A stretch of DNA of 64,000 bases from Alkalinema pantanalense (GTDB lineage Bacteria; Cyanobacteriota; Cyanobacteriia; Leptolyngbyales; Leptolyngbyaceae), in NCBI RefSeq assembly GCF_050753345.1, contig NZ_JBLZFX010000005.1:1-64000 (forward strand), written 5' to 3'. Position numbers and translations under genes: made by a program. The stretch's first letter is position 1, and every line of letters begins with the position of its first letter. Below, piece after piece: positions 41,100-50,165 of this stretch. Below the pieces are notes generated by a model, which was not told the DNA's origin, ran no database searches, and worked only from the letters and a program-made list of their open reading frames with translations.

Positions 41100-41386
41100 G
41101 TTGGTTCCTCTATCACAATATCGGTGGCGACATTAAGCCTGACGCAAGCTGGAGTCTCAACTCTTGGATACCTGATATTGTCCAGGAGTTAACAGCCGAC
41201 GAATTCACACAAATAGTAATCCTATCACAGGACTCCGGCCATTAACCGCTCTGACCGATCGAATTTTTCCCTCACGCCTCAACACCACAATCCACGATCG
41301 GGATTTCAGGGGCAGTTAGGGATCACGGTGATCCCCAGAGTCAGCTCGCCTAAATTCCCCTGACTGAGCAAGCATCTAAGCAGCAT
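41100..41386. other. spacer
   Basis: About 290 bp with no supported gene. A GGGATCACGGTGATCCCC palindrome is at about 41320-41338, some 50 nt past the stop of the methyltransferase on the minus strand. Confidence 0.4.
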
Positions 41387-42457
41387 CTAAGCTGGTACGC
41401 CTTCCACCACGCTCACCATGCTTGGTGTTGGAACAATTCGAGTCAGTCTTAGCCCTGCGGCTGCAAAGAGTTGTTCGTACTCCTCAGCGGTGCGTTCCTT
41501 ACCACCGGGACACATCACCAGCATATTGACATCTAATAATTTCCCCATAAAAGGCTTATTCCCCGGCGGGATCACCTGCTCCACCACCAGCACTTTGCCG
41601 TTGTCTGCCAGGGCTGTGCGGCATTGCTTGAGAATTTCGATCGATCGGGCATCATCCCAGTCATGAATGATGTGCTTCAAGATATAGGCATTGGCTCCGG
41701 TGGGTAACGGTTCAAAAAAGCTCCCGGCAATCAATTGGCAGCGATCGGCGACAGGCGTTTGAGCGACCACGGACTGCGCCCCTGCAATGACGGCGGGTAG
41801 ATCGAACAAAATACCCTGCATGGTGGGATAGGCTTGCAGAATCGAGGTCAGTAAACTGCCATGGCCCCCCGCCACATCGACCAAAGTGCCAATGCCCGAA
41901 AAATCATAGTGACTCAGAACACCGCTAATTTCCTGGGCCGAAAAACTGCTCATTGCCCGATCGAAAATCTGTGCGGGTTGTGGATTTTGGGCATAGTAAT
42001 CGAAGATCTGCATCCCAAAGAGATTCTCAAAGGCACTTTCCCCCGTCATAACGCTGTGGACGATATTGCCCCAACTGTTGTAGTGCTCTCGATCGCCCAT
42101 CATCAAAGCCATCCCCGCGACCGATCCGGGTGCATCACTGCGCAGATAGAATCCCAAGGGTGTCAAAGTGAAGGTCTGACTTTCCCCTTCCAGGATCACG
42201 CCCACACTGGCCAGCGCCCGCAGCAATCGATACAGCGAAGGGGCATGGGCATGGGTTGCAGTGGCTAGCTCACTGACCGATCGGGGATCGTCTTTTAGAT
42301 GATCGGCCAAATTGAGTTTTGCAGCAGCGTAGAGACATTGTGACACCCAATACCCTGTGATCATCTGACTGAGGAGCATCTGAGGAGGCTGTGCATTCCC
42401 ATCAGACGGATGGGGGAGCGGCATCGTAGAAGGCAGTGGCTGTACTACAGTTTGCAT
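41387..42457 (-). CDS. plant-type O-methyltransferase family protein
   Basis: The 356-residue protein has an N-terminal dimerisation helical domain (LLSQMITGYWVSQCLYAAAKLNLADHLKDDPRSVSELA) and a C-terminal SAM fold. Motif I is TLVDVAGGHGSLLTSILQAYP, followed by GILFDLPAVIAGA, CQLIAGSFFEPLP and the catalytic ILKHIIHDWDDARSIEIL with the general-base His. This is the acetylserotonin/caffeate-type O-methyltransferase family, which acts on small aromatic or polyketide hydroxyls. Substrate is unknown. No biosynthetic cluster surrounds it. Confidence 0.88.
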   Translation of the reverse strand: MQTVVQPLPSTMPLPHPSDGNAQPPQMLLSQMITGYWVSQCLYAAAKLNLADHLKDDPRSVSELATATHAHAPSLYRLLRALASVGVILEGESQTFTLTPLGFYLRSDAPGSVAGMALMMGDREHYNSWGNIVHSVMTGESAFENLFGMQIFDYYAQNPQPAQIFDRAMSSFSAQEISGVLSHYDFSGIGTLVDVAGGHGSLLTSILQAYPTMQGILFDLPAVIAGAQSVVAQTPVADRCQLIAGSFFEPLPTGANAYILKHIIHDWDDARSIEILKQCRTALADNGKVLVVEQVIPPGNKPFMGKLLDVNMLVMCPGGKERTAEEYEQLFAAAGLRLTRIVPTPSMVSVVEGVPA

Positions 42458-42502
42458 GGTTGTAGTGATAAAAGTTAGTTACTTGCTGAAGAAAAAATCG
42501 TG

Positions 42503-42559
42503 CTTGCGCTAGACATCAAGCCCTTGCGCTAGACATCAAGCCCTTGCGCTAGGCATCAG
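42503..42559. repeat. two full and one partial tandem copies of a 20-bp unit
   Basis: CTTGCGCTAGACATCAAGCC at 42503-42522 and 42523-42542, then a diverging partial copy to 42559. It lies just upstream of the O-methyltransferase start. Confidence 0.9.
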
Positions 42560-42980
42560 TGGTGGTATGAGTGATCAGCAATACGTGAGTGCACCAGGAT
42601 TGGATTCCTACCATCGAAGGGAACGATCGCCCCCGTCATCTGAAGTTGCACGTAAATTGAGACAGGTGTGACGTATGCAGACTGTGGAAAGCCCTGACCT
42701 GAGGAGTCGTCACGCCGCTCACTTCGATTCCCTTTAGCCTATAAAACAATCACTACAAAAAATAATAGGGACTAAATCTGCATAAAAAATGCTGAATAGT
42801 CAAACTACTCAGCACTGGATTCAAGATTATTAACAATTCGACTTAGTGGTTGACGAACCCTTGGGGGGTAGCGGTCAATCCAAACAATTCAGTCTTAAAA
42901 CAGCTTTCGTTCTTGATAGTTGTGATAACAGCGATCGCGCGATCGCAGAGAAGTCGATCGAGTGTAAGCGTTGGTCTCGC
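42560..42980. other. spacer upstream of the O-methyltransferase
   Basis: About 420 bp with no supported gene. It holds the O-methyltransferase promoter and, at 42784-42814, a terminator for the gene at 42981. Confidence 0.5.
42784..42814 (-). terminator. terminator of the Ala-rich protein gene
   Basis: TGCTGAATAG (42790-42799) and CTACTCAGCA (42805-42814) pair, with a T-run on the minus strand (42784-42789). Confidence 0.8.
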
Positions 42981-43397
42981 CTAAGCCTTCATCGACTTTG
43001 CCATGTCACGGAAGGCACCCAAGCTGGGGCCGGGACGACGACGGCTGCCAGTCGCCATCGGAGTCAAATATTTCGTTGCAAAGGCAACTTCTTTCACTTC
43101 TGTCACGGTGGGTTCAGGCAAGTTGAGCGTTGCCGCAGGGGTTGCGGCGGGGGCTGCGTCTGCCTTAGCCTTGTTCAGTGCTTCTAGCTTAGCGGCCCGT
43201 GCGCTACCTGCGTTTGCAGGGGCTGCTTCCGTAGCAGCGGCTTCTGCGGGGGCTGCTGCTGCGGTAGATTCGCTGGGAGCAGATTCCCCGGCATCCATAT
43301 AGAAGCCTTCGGCTCCCTTTTTGCCACCAAACAGCCCACCAATAAAGCCGAAGATTCCACCAATTAAACTTTTGAAGAAATTAATCAGACCGCCCAT
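42981..43397 (-). CDS. Ala-rich protein with amphipathic N-terminus, unknown
   Basis: The 138-residue product begins MGGLINFFKSLIGGIFGFIGGLFGGKKG, a Gly/Phe-rich hydrophobic or amphipathic helix that may lie on a membrane. An Ala/Glu/Pro-rich linker of about 60 residues follows. A basic end region (ATKYLTPMATGSRRRPGPSLGAFRDMAKSMKA) closes it. No catalytic motif is seen. The layout suggests a small membrane-tethered protein with a flexible linker, perhaps a linker to a complex. Family not recognised. It lies 119 nt upstream of the rhomboid protease gene on the same strand. Confidence 0.7.
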   Translation of the reverse strand: MGGLINFFKSLIGGIFGFIGGLFGGKKGAEGFYMDAGESAPSESTAAAAPAEAAATEAAPANAGSARAAKLEALNKAKADAAPAATPAATLNLPEPTVTEVKEVAFATKYLTPMATGSRRRPGPSLGAFRDMAKSMKA

Positions 43398-43516
43398 GTA
43401 TGACTCCTGAAGGTTTGATTCAGAGATTTTCTCTTACAAAACAGCAAGCTTTGGGTCTATTATCCAGTGCGGTGTCCCCCTCGAGCAAGGGGATCCCAGA
43501 TTCTAGTGCCTAGGGG

Positions 43517-44281
43517 TTAGTAAATGGGTTCGTCTTCTTCTTTTTGAAACAGTCCCAGTAATGGCCCTAGAATTGCACCGAAGACAAAGCCGCCTGCATG
43601 GGCCCAGTAGGCAATCCCACCGCTTTGCATCCCGATGTTGGACTGTGCCAGACTGCCTACGCCATAGATCGCTTGCTGGATAAACCAGATGCCCAGGTAA
43701 AGGAAGGCGGGAACGTTAAAAATCAACGGGAAAATCCCGATCGGGATCACGGTGCGGACGTTGGCGGTGGGAAAGCGGAGGATGTAAGCGCCCAGGACTC
43801 CGGCGATCGCGCCGCTGGCTCCGAGGGAGGGAATGGTGGAGGTGGAGGAGAAAAACCACTGGGTCAAGCCAGCCAAAACGCCGCAGGTGAGGTAAAACAC
43901 CAAGAATTTGCTGTGGCCCAATTTATCTTCGATGTTGTTGCCAAAAATCCAGAGGAACAGCATATTTCCCAAAATGTGCGCGAAGCCACCATGCAGAAAC
44001 TGGGAAGTGATCAGGGTAATCCATTCGGGTGGTTCGCTGAGGACGCCTTGTAAGTGGGGAATGGGTTCACCGACGAAGCTTGCGGTCAGTTGCAGGGGAA
44101 CCACGGCCCAATCCCGTAGAAAATAATCGAGGGCACTGCCCAGAAGTCGGCCACTGGGGGTCACGATCGCTTGATTTTGCAATACTAGTTCATACAGAAA
44201 GACCACGACATTGATTGCGATGATCGCGTAGGTAACGTAGGCCGTTCTGCGGGTTGGATTTTCATCACCGATCGGAAACAC
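43517..44281 (-). CDS. rhomboid-family intramembrane serine protease
   Basis: The 254-residue protein has six to seven hydrophobic segments. GGFAHILGNMLFLWIFGNNIEDKLGH carries the HxxxN oxyanion region, SLGASGAIAGVLGAYIL the catalytic Ser in GASG, and WAHAGGFVFGAILGPL the catalytic His. All key residues are therefore present. Rhomboids cleave transmembrane helices inside the bilayer. The start is a GTG at 44281. The C-terminus is short and acidic. Substrates are unknown. Confidence 0.92.
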   Translation of the reverse strand: MFPIGDENPTRRTAYVTYAIIAINVVVFLYELVLQNQAIVTPSGRLLGSALDYFLRDWAVVPLQLTASFVGEPIPHLQGVLSEPPEWITLITSQFLHGGFAHILGNMLFLWIFGNNIEDKLGHSKFLVFYLTCGVLAGLTQWFFSSTSTIPSLGASGAIAGVLGAYILRFPTANVRTVIPIGIFPLIFNVPAFLYLGIWFIQQAIYGVGSLAQSNIGMQSGGIAYWAHAGGFVFGAILGPLLGLFQKEEDEPIY

Positions 44282-44469
44282 AATCTTTCATCCCCAATGC
44301 ACAGGATAACTGGAGGATAACGCATTTCCTTTGGCGACAAGACTCTCAAAGGGGATACATTTTGTTGGCGAAATAGAAGAAAGGGGCACGATCGTGAGAT
44401 CACACCCCTTCCCGAGGAAACACAGCTGCTGACAACCCGACGACGGTTGAGTTTTCTAGCAAGCTAGAG

Positions 44470-45066
44470 TTAGTTGTTGACCAGCTTAAAAGAATTGAAG
44501 AAGCCGCTGACACTCTTGGCTGTTGCTTTTTCTTGAGCCGTGAGTGTTAAGAGTTGATAGAACCGATTCTCGACGAGGAACATGCGAATTTTCCCAGTGA
44601 TATTGCCATTCATACGGAAGGTGGCTTCACGACCTGGATAACCCTTCAACGCGAAGGATTGCTGGGAGACTAACTCGCCCTGAATCTTACCCAAAACAGC
44701 ATTCATTGCACCATCCAACGCTTGTTGGCTGAGTTTACTTTCCTTACTGGCTGCAAAGGGCATATCTGCATACGTGACCATATACATCCCTTGTTTGGGG
44801 CCAAGATCGGTCGCATAACCAATTAGCTCAACCGTGTCTCCAGTTTGAATTTTTAAAGGCTGGGAGATTTGTTTTGGATTTCCGGGCATCAAGATGGAAA
44901 ATCCACCACCCGTAGGTGAAAAGGTTTTCCAGATGGACTGTTTAGACTGTGCATTAGACTGCGCAAATGTGGGTTGAGCCGTCGTTGTGCCGACGATCGC
45001 GCTGCCAACGCCTGTGAAAAGCGCGATCGACAAAGCAGGAGCCAACCAATTGAGTTTTTTCAGCAT
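44470..45066 (-). CDS. secreted or periplasmic protein of unknown function
   Basis: From the ATG at 45066 the 198-residue product starts MLKKLNWLAPALSIALFTGVG, a signal peptide with probable cleavage after PTFAQ. The mature part has a folded core: WKTFSPTGGGFSILMPGNPKQISQP, then strands and a helix with AMNAVLGKIQGELVSQQSFALKGYPGREATF. This P-G-G-F-S-I-L-M-P-G-x-P pattern is common in cyanobacterial lipoprotein-like unknowns. An in-frame start at 45111 would place the signal peptide internally and is not preferred. Confidence 0.72.
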   Translation of the reverse strand: MLKKLNWLAPALSIALFTGVGSAIVGTTTAQPTFAQSNAQSKQSIWKTFSPTGGGFSILMPGNPKQISQPLKIQTGDTVELIGYATDLGPKQGMYMVTYADMPFAASKESKLSQQALDGAMNAVLGKIQGELVSQQSFALKGYPGREATFRMNGNITGKIRMFLVENRFYQLLTLTAQEKATAKSVSGFFNSFKLVNN

Positions 45067-45199
45067 GGAACCGATCGAGAATTCAAGTGAATGATGGACT
45101 GCCTCTTGCATAACATTTCTGAGTGGGGAGATGCCAAGAGGATATTCACTAAAATTACTGAAACTTGATTGAATTTCTGGTTTCTAGACGAATTCTGAC

Positions 45200-45245
45200 A
45201 AAAAAAGCCCATTGGGGATGATTCGCATCCACGCAATGGGCTTTT
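45200..45245 (-). terminator. terminator downstream of gltX
   Basis: AAAAGCCCATTG and CAATGGGCTTTT arms at the two ends form a long stem around a 20-nt centre with its own GGATG/CATCC pairing. The minus strand ends in a T-run, 37 nt after the gltX stop. Confidence 0.88.
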
Positions 45246-45281
45246 CGAGGCATTGGTAAAATGCTTAACCGATCGAGATCC

Positions 45282-46718
45282 TTAACCGATCGCGGTGCTA
45301 AGTCGAGCGCGATCCCAACCCTTCTGGTTCAGGAGCAGCCAGGATTGCATTAGGTCTGGGCCTTGAAGGGATCCGGTTAAGCCTGCCCGCAGGGATTTCA
45401 TGACCAATCCTTTTTTGACGCCTTGGCCTTTGACGACGGATTGGATGAGGGCGTTGGCGCTGTCTTGGGTGAGGGGTTCTGCGGGGAGGCCATCAAGGAT
45501 GCCTTGCAGGGCTGCAGTGACGCCGTCTTGCTTCAGGTGGGCGATCGCGTCTTCTGTGGGCTCAACGGCTTCTACAAACAGGTAGCGGGTCATGTCCATA
45601 GCTTCGGACAGTTTGCTGAGGCTGGGGCCAATCACGGCGGTGAGTTGCTCTAACCAAGCCCGATCGGCGACGGGGTCGAAGGCAAAGTCCGCTTCCTGCC
45701 AGTAGGGAATCAGTAAGTCAGTCAACTCTGCGGCGGGCATTTTGTGCAGGTATTGACCGTTAATCCAGTTGAGTTTGTCCCAGTCGAATTTGGCTCCGGC
45801 TTTGTTGACCCGATCGAAGCTGAATTCTTTGGCGGCTTGGTCGAGGGTGAAAATTTCGTCCATGCCTTCCACGGGCGACCAGCCCAGGAGGGTCATGTAG
45901 TTGGCGATCGCTTCGGCGGTGTAGCCCATTTTTTTGAAGTCGAAAATGGAGGTGACGCCATCCCGTTTGGAGAGTTTTGCGCCCTGTTGGTTCAGGATCA
46001 GGGGGGTGTGGCCAAATTCGGGAACGGTTGCACCGAGGGCTTCGTAGAGCAGGATCTGTTTGGGGGTGTTGCCGATGTGATCTTCGCCGCGAATGACTTG
46101 GGTAATGCCCATGTCAATGTCATCGACAACGACGACGAAGTTGTACAGGGGTGCGCCGATCGTGCTAGCACTGGCGGCGCGAGCAATCACCATGTCTCCG
46201 CCGAGGTCGCGGCCTTTCCAGGTGACTTGGCCCCGTACGAGGTCGTTCCAAGTGATTTCCCGATCGTCGTCGATTTTGAAGCGGATGACGGCGGTGCGGC
46301 CTTCGGCTTCGTAGGCGGCGATTTGCTCTGGGGCGAGGCTGCGGTGGCGGTTGTTGTAGCGGGGGGCTTCGTTGCGGGCTTTTTGGGCTTCCCGCATGGC
46401 GTCGAGTTCTTCGGGGGTGTCGTAGGCGCGGTAGGCTAGCCCTTTTTCGAGGAGTTCTTGGATTTTTTGGGCGTACAGTTCGGTGCGCTGGGTTTGATAA
46501 ACGGGGCCTTCATCCCAGTTCAAGCCGAGCCATTGCAAGCCTTCTAGGATGTTTTGGGTGTATTCGGGCTTCGATCGTTCTAGATCGGTGTCTTCGATCC
46601 GCAGAATGAATTGGCCGCCTTGGTGCCGTGCGTAGAGCCAGTTAAAGACGGCGGTTCTAGCGGTACCGATGTGGAGGTTTCCGGTGGGACTTGGTGCAAT
46701 GCGAACTCGAACGCTCAT
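45282..46718 (-). CDS. gltX: glutamyl-tRNA synthetase
   Basis: The 478-residue class I synthetase makes Glu-tRNA, used in translation and as precursor of tetrapyrroles, and in cyanobacteria also charges tRNA-Gln before amidation. PSPTGNLHIGTARTAVFNW is the HIGH region and AKLSKRDGVTS the KMSKS loop. FILRIEDTDLERS and RGEDHIGNTPKQILLYEALG are further signatures. Length is that of discriminating or non-discriminating bacterial GluRS. The gene stands alone with its own terminator. Confidence 0.97.
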   Translation of the reverse strand: MSVRVRIAPSPTGNLHIGTARTAVFNWLYARHQGGQFILRIEDTDLERSKPEYTQNILEGLQWLGLNWDEGPVYQTQRTELYAQKIQELLEKGLAYRAYDTPEELDAMREAQKARNEAPRYNNRHRSLAPEQIAAYEAEGRTAVIRFKIDDDREITWNDLVRGQVTWKGRDLGGDMVIARAASASTIGAPLYNFVVVVDDIDMGITQVIRGEDHIGNTPKQILLYEALGATVPEFGHTPLILNQQGAKLSKRDGVTSIFDFKKMGYTAEAIANYMTLLGWSPVEGMDEIFTLDQAAKEFSFDRVNKAGAKFDWDKLNWINGQYLHKMPAAELTDLLIPYWQEADFAFDPVADRAWLEQLTAVIGPSLSKLSEAMDMTRYLFVEAVEPTEDAIAHLKQDGVTAALQGILDGLPAEPLTQDSANALIQSVVKGQGVKKGLVMKSLRAGLTGSLQGPDLMQSWLLLNQKGWDRARLSTAIG

Positions 46719-46824
46719 AGAAGACCGTTTGTAAAACCCAATTTTTGTGCATTCCCCATTCTAAAGGGATCGGTTGCGTTTGGGTGTAGTGGGGGATGAA
46801 AGAGACTACTTTACTAGGGTAACG

Positions 46825-47028
46825 TCATGTTTGGAGTAACTGGGCATATACATCATCCTCAGTGTTATCCCAAACTGCATTAAGTGAGGTTTGGCTTGCT
46901 TGCAGCCAAAATTCCGTTTCATCGTCAGGTAAAACGGTCACCAGCACTCTGGCCCCTTCCGGTAGTTCTGCTGACTTCAATAGCTCAATCTTGCCTTGCC
47001 GAACCGTTGCCCAAAGCGTTTTTGGCAT
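46825..47028 (-). CDS. orphan AF2212/DUF104-like antitoxin
   Basis: The 67-residue protein reads MPKTLWATVRQGKIELLKSAELPEGARVLVTVLPDD. The G-K-I-x-L-L ... L-P-E-G-x-R-V-x-V-T pattern matches AbrB-like or AF2212-like antitoxins. Its tail is acidic (NTEDDVYAQLLQT). No adjacent toxin gene is seen: on one side is HicB 40 nt upstream and on the other gltX about 110 nt downstream. It may be a leftover or act with a toxin elsewhere. Confidence 0.6.
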   Translation of the reverse strand: MPKTLWATVRQGKIELLKSAELPEGARVLVTVLPDDETEFWLQASQTSLNAVWDNTEDDVYAQLLQT

Positions 47029-47068
47029 AGCTGTTGCATGAGATTATGGCTTGATTTTACGCTGTCAA

Positions 47069-47287
47069 TTAAGCAACCTGAAGCGTCCTGGGTTCCGGAA
47101 TGGGTTCGCCTTCTGCCTGCCAAGCCTCTAAGTACATTTCAATAACTTCTTCACCGTTATGAATGGCTTCTTTACGAGTTTTTCCGTGAGTGCAAGGCAT
47201 CACAACAAGATCAGCAAATTCTGGGATTGTGACCAAGAAAAGCTGATCTTCGTCGGACCACTGAACAATCATGCTGTATCGATTCAT
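47069..47287 (-). CDS. hicB: HicB-family antitoxin
   Basis: The 72-residue protein begins MNRYSMIVQWSDEDQLFLVTIPEFADLVVMPCTHGKTRKEAI. This is the HicB partial RNase H fold: W-S-x-x-D-x-x-F-x-V-x-x-P-E-F and H-G-x-T-x-x-E-A. It lacks a separate C-terminal DNA-binding domain, so it is the short form. It follows hicA with overlapping ATGA (47284-47287), the usual toxin-antitoxin coupling. It neutralises the HicA ribonuclease. Confidence 0.85.
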   Translation of the reverse strand: MNRYSMIVQWSDEDQLFLVTIPEFADLVVMPCTHGKTRKEAIHNGEEVIEMYLEAWQAEGEPIPEPRTLQVA

Positions 47288-47508
47288 GACTCCTTGTCCT
47301 CCCTTAACGCTTCCAGTGCAGCAAGCAATTTTTCCAGTTGTTTTTCTAAATAGAGTGGTACATCATCTCCATCCTTACCTGGTATTGTCAGTGTTTGTCT
47401 AAGCAGGGGATGCCGCCAACGTTCATGGCTACCTTTGCCGCGCTTGGGCAAGTAAACAAATCCGTCGCGTGCAATCTGAGCTTTCAACTCTCGAATCTTT
47501 CTGGGCAT
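47284..47508 (-). CDS. hicA: HicA-family toxin
   Basis: From the ATG at 47508 the 74-residue protein reads MPRKIRELKAQIARDGFVYLPKRGKGSHERWRHPLLRQTLTIPG. The dsRNA-binding-like fold and the catalytic His of GKGSHERWRHP are typical of HicA toxins, which cut mRNA. An upstream in-frame start at 47568 adds 20 residues not found in the family. The order toxin then antitoxin, with a 4-nt overlap, is that of hicAB operons. It appears intact. Confidence 0.88.
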   Translation of the reverse strand: MPRKIRELKAQIARDGFVYLPKRGKGSHERWRHPLLRQTLTIPGKDGDDVPLYLEKQLEKLLAALEALREDKES

Positions 47509-47722
47509 GAATATTATGTGGTGCTGATGCTGTTCTACCAAGGTCTTGAGGTCGCATAACGTTTGCACTCACCGAACTTAGACAGCCTTAACTTAAACCT
47601 GATTTGATTATACTTGAAAGTTTCGGCGTATTGTGCATGTTATTGTGATTACCTTTTTCATAGCGCAATCTCACCGATGATGATCAGATTGCTAATCGGT
47701 GAGGTGTTGCTGACAATAATCA

Positions 47723-47959
47723 TTACCAGCCGTCCTCGCGCAGGTTTTTGAGGTCTTGTTCTAGATCTTCAACATCGCAATGGACACAGATTCCACGACT
47801 GGCAATGAGTTGCTGAAATTCAATTTGATGCAAGCCTGCGAGTTGACTGGCCGTACCGAGGGTAATGCGTTCTTGTTGAAACAGTGAGATTGCCAATTCG
47901 GTGCGGAGATCTGCCTCACTGATTTCTAGTGCGTCGGGAAGGTCGATCGTGATTTGCAT
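47723..47959 (-). CDS. UPF0175 family protein without visible partner
   Basis: The 78-residue protein reads MQITIDLPDALEISEADLRTELAISLFQQERITLGTASQLAGLHQIEFQQLIASRGI. The helix-turn-helix part (TLGTASQLAGLHQIEFQQLI) is the core of UPF0175, often an antitoxin for a PIN-domain (DUF3368) toxin. No PIN gene follows: 155 nt downstream begins the HicA region. The partner seems to have been lost or to lie elsewhere. The start has a weak AGGAG-type site. Confidence 0.8.
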   Translation of the reverse strand: MQITIDLPDALEISEADLRTELAISLFQQERITLGTASQLAGLHQIEFQQLIASRGICVHCDVEDLEQDLKNLREDGW

Positions 47960-48241
47960 TGGTTAGGCTCCTCGATCGGGGGTTTCGCTAAGTTTATCGA
48001 GCTTTTCCAGTAACTGTATACCTATTACAAATTTCGATTGCCTATATTACCTATACGTGTTTCTGGTGAAGCATTCCTGGCCAACTTTAAAAGTAGCAGC
48101 AAGTATGCTTTATTCTGAATCAGTTACAAGCGATAACTAAACTGCCTAACTTGACCGTTAGTTTGCTGCCGACAGCTCTTGATTCTCCCAGGGATCTTCA
48201 ATTTGTCTGCTCCAACAACGACTTATGCAGCATACTCCTTC

Positions 48242-49765
48242 TTACTCGAGTAGCTTCTTCAAGGCACTAAGCATCTGTGAGTAATTGAAGCAATATCGTG
48301 CAAATGGATGAGACATTGTAGAGCCTCGTTTGATCCAGGTTGTAATGTCCCAACCTGATTCTACAAGGTCAGAGGCTGCAAAGATAAACTCCAGAGTATT
48401 GGTAAAAAACTGAACCTGAGCAGAGTGCATGCTGTAATCGATCTTTGTATTTGATCCGTGAACATAGTAATTCCGGCAGTCAATAGCTTGATCTACAACT
48501 AATTCAAGATCTGGAAATCGCTCGCTGGCAACATCCGTGATTAACTTGGCACGGCTCCGAACCTTGCGTTTCAATGAGGCTTTACCTATTCGTCCTAATG
48601 CACCCAAAATGCTATCTCGCTCTGGACTGGGAGGTAGGGCTCGAAACGCTTTGCGTGCATTGTCTCGGGCTTCAGCAAGGTCGGGCAATAAGGTGACTGA
48701 TTCCGGGTATGCGCATGCAGGAAGTATATCAAACATATTAGCTGCACCAATAATGCGGTCGATATTGTAACTGTTCTGATAGGCGAATGCTGTAGAAAAT
48801 CGGGCTCTAGCATCTCTCCACTCGTTATGTCGTTCCATCCATCGCTTCAGAACATTGCCGAATTCATCCGAGTTAATAGCTGCTTGTAAAGGCAGGTCAA
48901 ATGGATGTGGCTCACGTGAGATGCCATCATGTTCATACTGTGGTGGCATGCACCAATAAACTTTAAGAGGCTTAAGATGATCTTGGGTGCTCACAGGCAA
49001 AAAGACTAAGTCAGAAATATTCTGTGGTCTACCTGCAATGATTTCCAGGAACTTTAAAACATCCAGTACGCTTGTGATTGCTTCATCGATAGACTTGCAA
49101 GAGTAGAATGCAATATTAATTTTGATTGAATTAGCAACGTATATACCTTTTGGACTTGGTGATTGATATGATGGGCAATGCGTCGCCGAGATTTTGCCAA
49201 GGGCTGTATCAATACTAAATATCTCATACTTACCTGTAAAGTAAAAAATCTGCGGGTATTCTCCAATCTCGATTTTTCCACCTCGTTGCTTTGCTCTAGT
49301 CTCAACGATGTCTTCTATGTACGGCTTCGCATCAATGACTAAGCCAAAGGCATCAAAATCATGGAATAATGCTGCTGCATCATTGACAGTGAAGCTTAGT
49401 TCACGGATTATCTGACAAGAGGAACTAATATGTTGATCACCGAAGATAGCGAAATGAGGAAAAATAGTGGAGAAGTTATAGAGCTCATTATCTCGTGTTG
49501 CAGAGCTACTTGACATCGTGACACAGTTGATTAGTGACACTTTCGATCGATCAAAGAAAATCCCAAAAATATCTACATTCGTATACCAATCGAGATTCAT
49601 GTGCCAATCGAAGGATGAGCTTGAATATACGACGAGGGTCGTTGCTGCTCCCTTCAAACACAGTTCGCCCTGGAGTTCTATTTCGTTCGTGAATGAGAAG
49701 ATCCCTGCCTTCTTAAACCCTTCATACTCTTGTGTCACTAATGCCCTTGCTCCAAATTCAAACAA
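48242..49765 (-). CDS. ApeA-like HEPN-domain protein, probable antiphage factor
   Basis: The 507-residue protein starts at a TTG (49765) with FKKAGIFSFTNEIELQGELCLKG, which resembles the ApeA N-terminal domain. The C-terminal part (about 340-490) is helical and has the HEPN nuclease signature R-x4-H as RNYYVHG at residues 431-437. This fits ApeA-type abortive infection proteins, in which the HEPN domain cuts RNA after phage attack. Assignment is from pattern only. The setting supports it: HicAB, UPF0175, orphan antitoxin and DUF5615/DUF433 genes surround it. A 126-bp element with 8-bp direct repeats lies directly before the start and may alter its promoter. Confidence 0.68.
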   Translation of the reverse strand: MFEFGARALVTQEYEGFKKAGIFSFTNEIELQGELCLKGAATTLVVYSSSSFDWHMNLDWYTNVDIFGIFFDRSKVSLINCVTMSSSSATRDNELYNFSTIFPHFAIFGDQHISSSCQIIRELSFTVNDAAALFHDFDAFGLVIDAKPYIEDIVETRAKQRGGKIEIGEYPQIFYFTGKYEIFSIDTALGKISATHCPSYQSPSPKGIYVANSIKINIAFYSCKSIDEAITSVLDVLKFLEIIAGRPQNISDLVFLPVSTQDHLKPLKVYWCMPPQYEHDGISREPHPFDLPLQAAINSDEFGNVLKRWMERHNEWRDARARFSTAFAYQNSYNIDRIIGAANMFDILPACAYPESVTLLPDLAEARDNARKAFRALPPSPERDSILGALGRIGKASLKRKVRSRAKLITDVASERFPDLELVVDQAIDCRNYYVHGSNTKIDYSMHSAQVQFFTNTLEFIFAASDLVESGWDITTWIKRGSTMSHPFARYCFNYSQMLSALKKLLE

Positions 49766-49776
49766 TTACCTAATAC

Positions 49777-49918
49777 TTGAGACTGGCTTTGTTGCATAAT
49801 ATAGTCCGACTTTCGCCTGAAAGTCTTGCTACAGAAGTGTTTCTCAATAAGAGCACCCAATTAATGATCCTTGCTGCGCAAGGGTTTGAGGTATTCATGC
49901 AACAAAGTCCTTGAGACT
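49777..49918. mobile_element. 126-bp element with inverted ends and 8-bp target duplication (MITE or IS remnant)
   Basis: TTGAGACT occurs at 49777-49784 and 49911-49918. Between them the left end GGCTTTGTTGCATAAT (49785-49800) is inverted at the right, where the minus strand reads GGACTTTGTTGCATGAAT from 49910. Nothing is encoded inside. The GGCTTTGTTGCA-type ends and the 8-bp duplication recall IS6-like elements, but family is uncertain. Confidence 0.75.
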
Positions 49919-50165
49919 TACTAAAAAAAGACAATTCATCTTTGGCAATCTATTCAGACTATTCAGACATATGGGTTCCTAAATAAAAGCTATCGCGTTT
50001 ACTAAAACAATGTAGGTCAATAGCATCCATTTGTAGATCAATAGCAGGCATTGATTATCAATATTAGATACAGCATTCCTTCTTGGTAGATGGAACTTAA
50101 TCTGCCTAGCACTCCAGCTCGGAATCTTAAGTGGAGTCACTTTAGTATAACGTTCCCTCTAACAA
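49919..50165. other. spacer between two transposon-like elements
   Basis: About 250 bp, A+T-rich and without a supported gene. From about 50135 it is similar to the DNA at 51893 onward. Confidence 0.5.

Noticed and set aside
40743..42559. Tandem repeats as a CRISPR array
   Set aside because: Units are 15-21 bp, directly adjacent without unique spacers, and no cas genes are present.
45744..46439. 231-codon open frame antisense to gltX
   Set aside because: It is Gly/Val/Phe-rich with no homology pattern and arises from gltX codon use.
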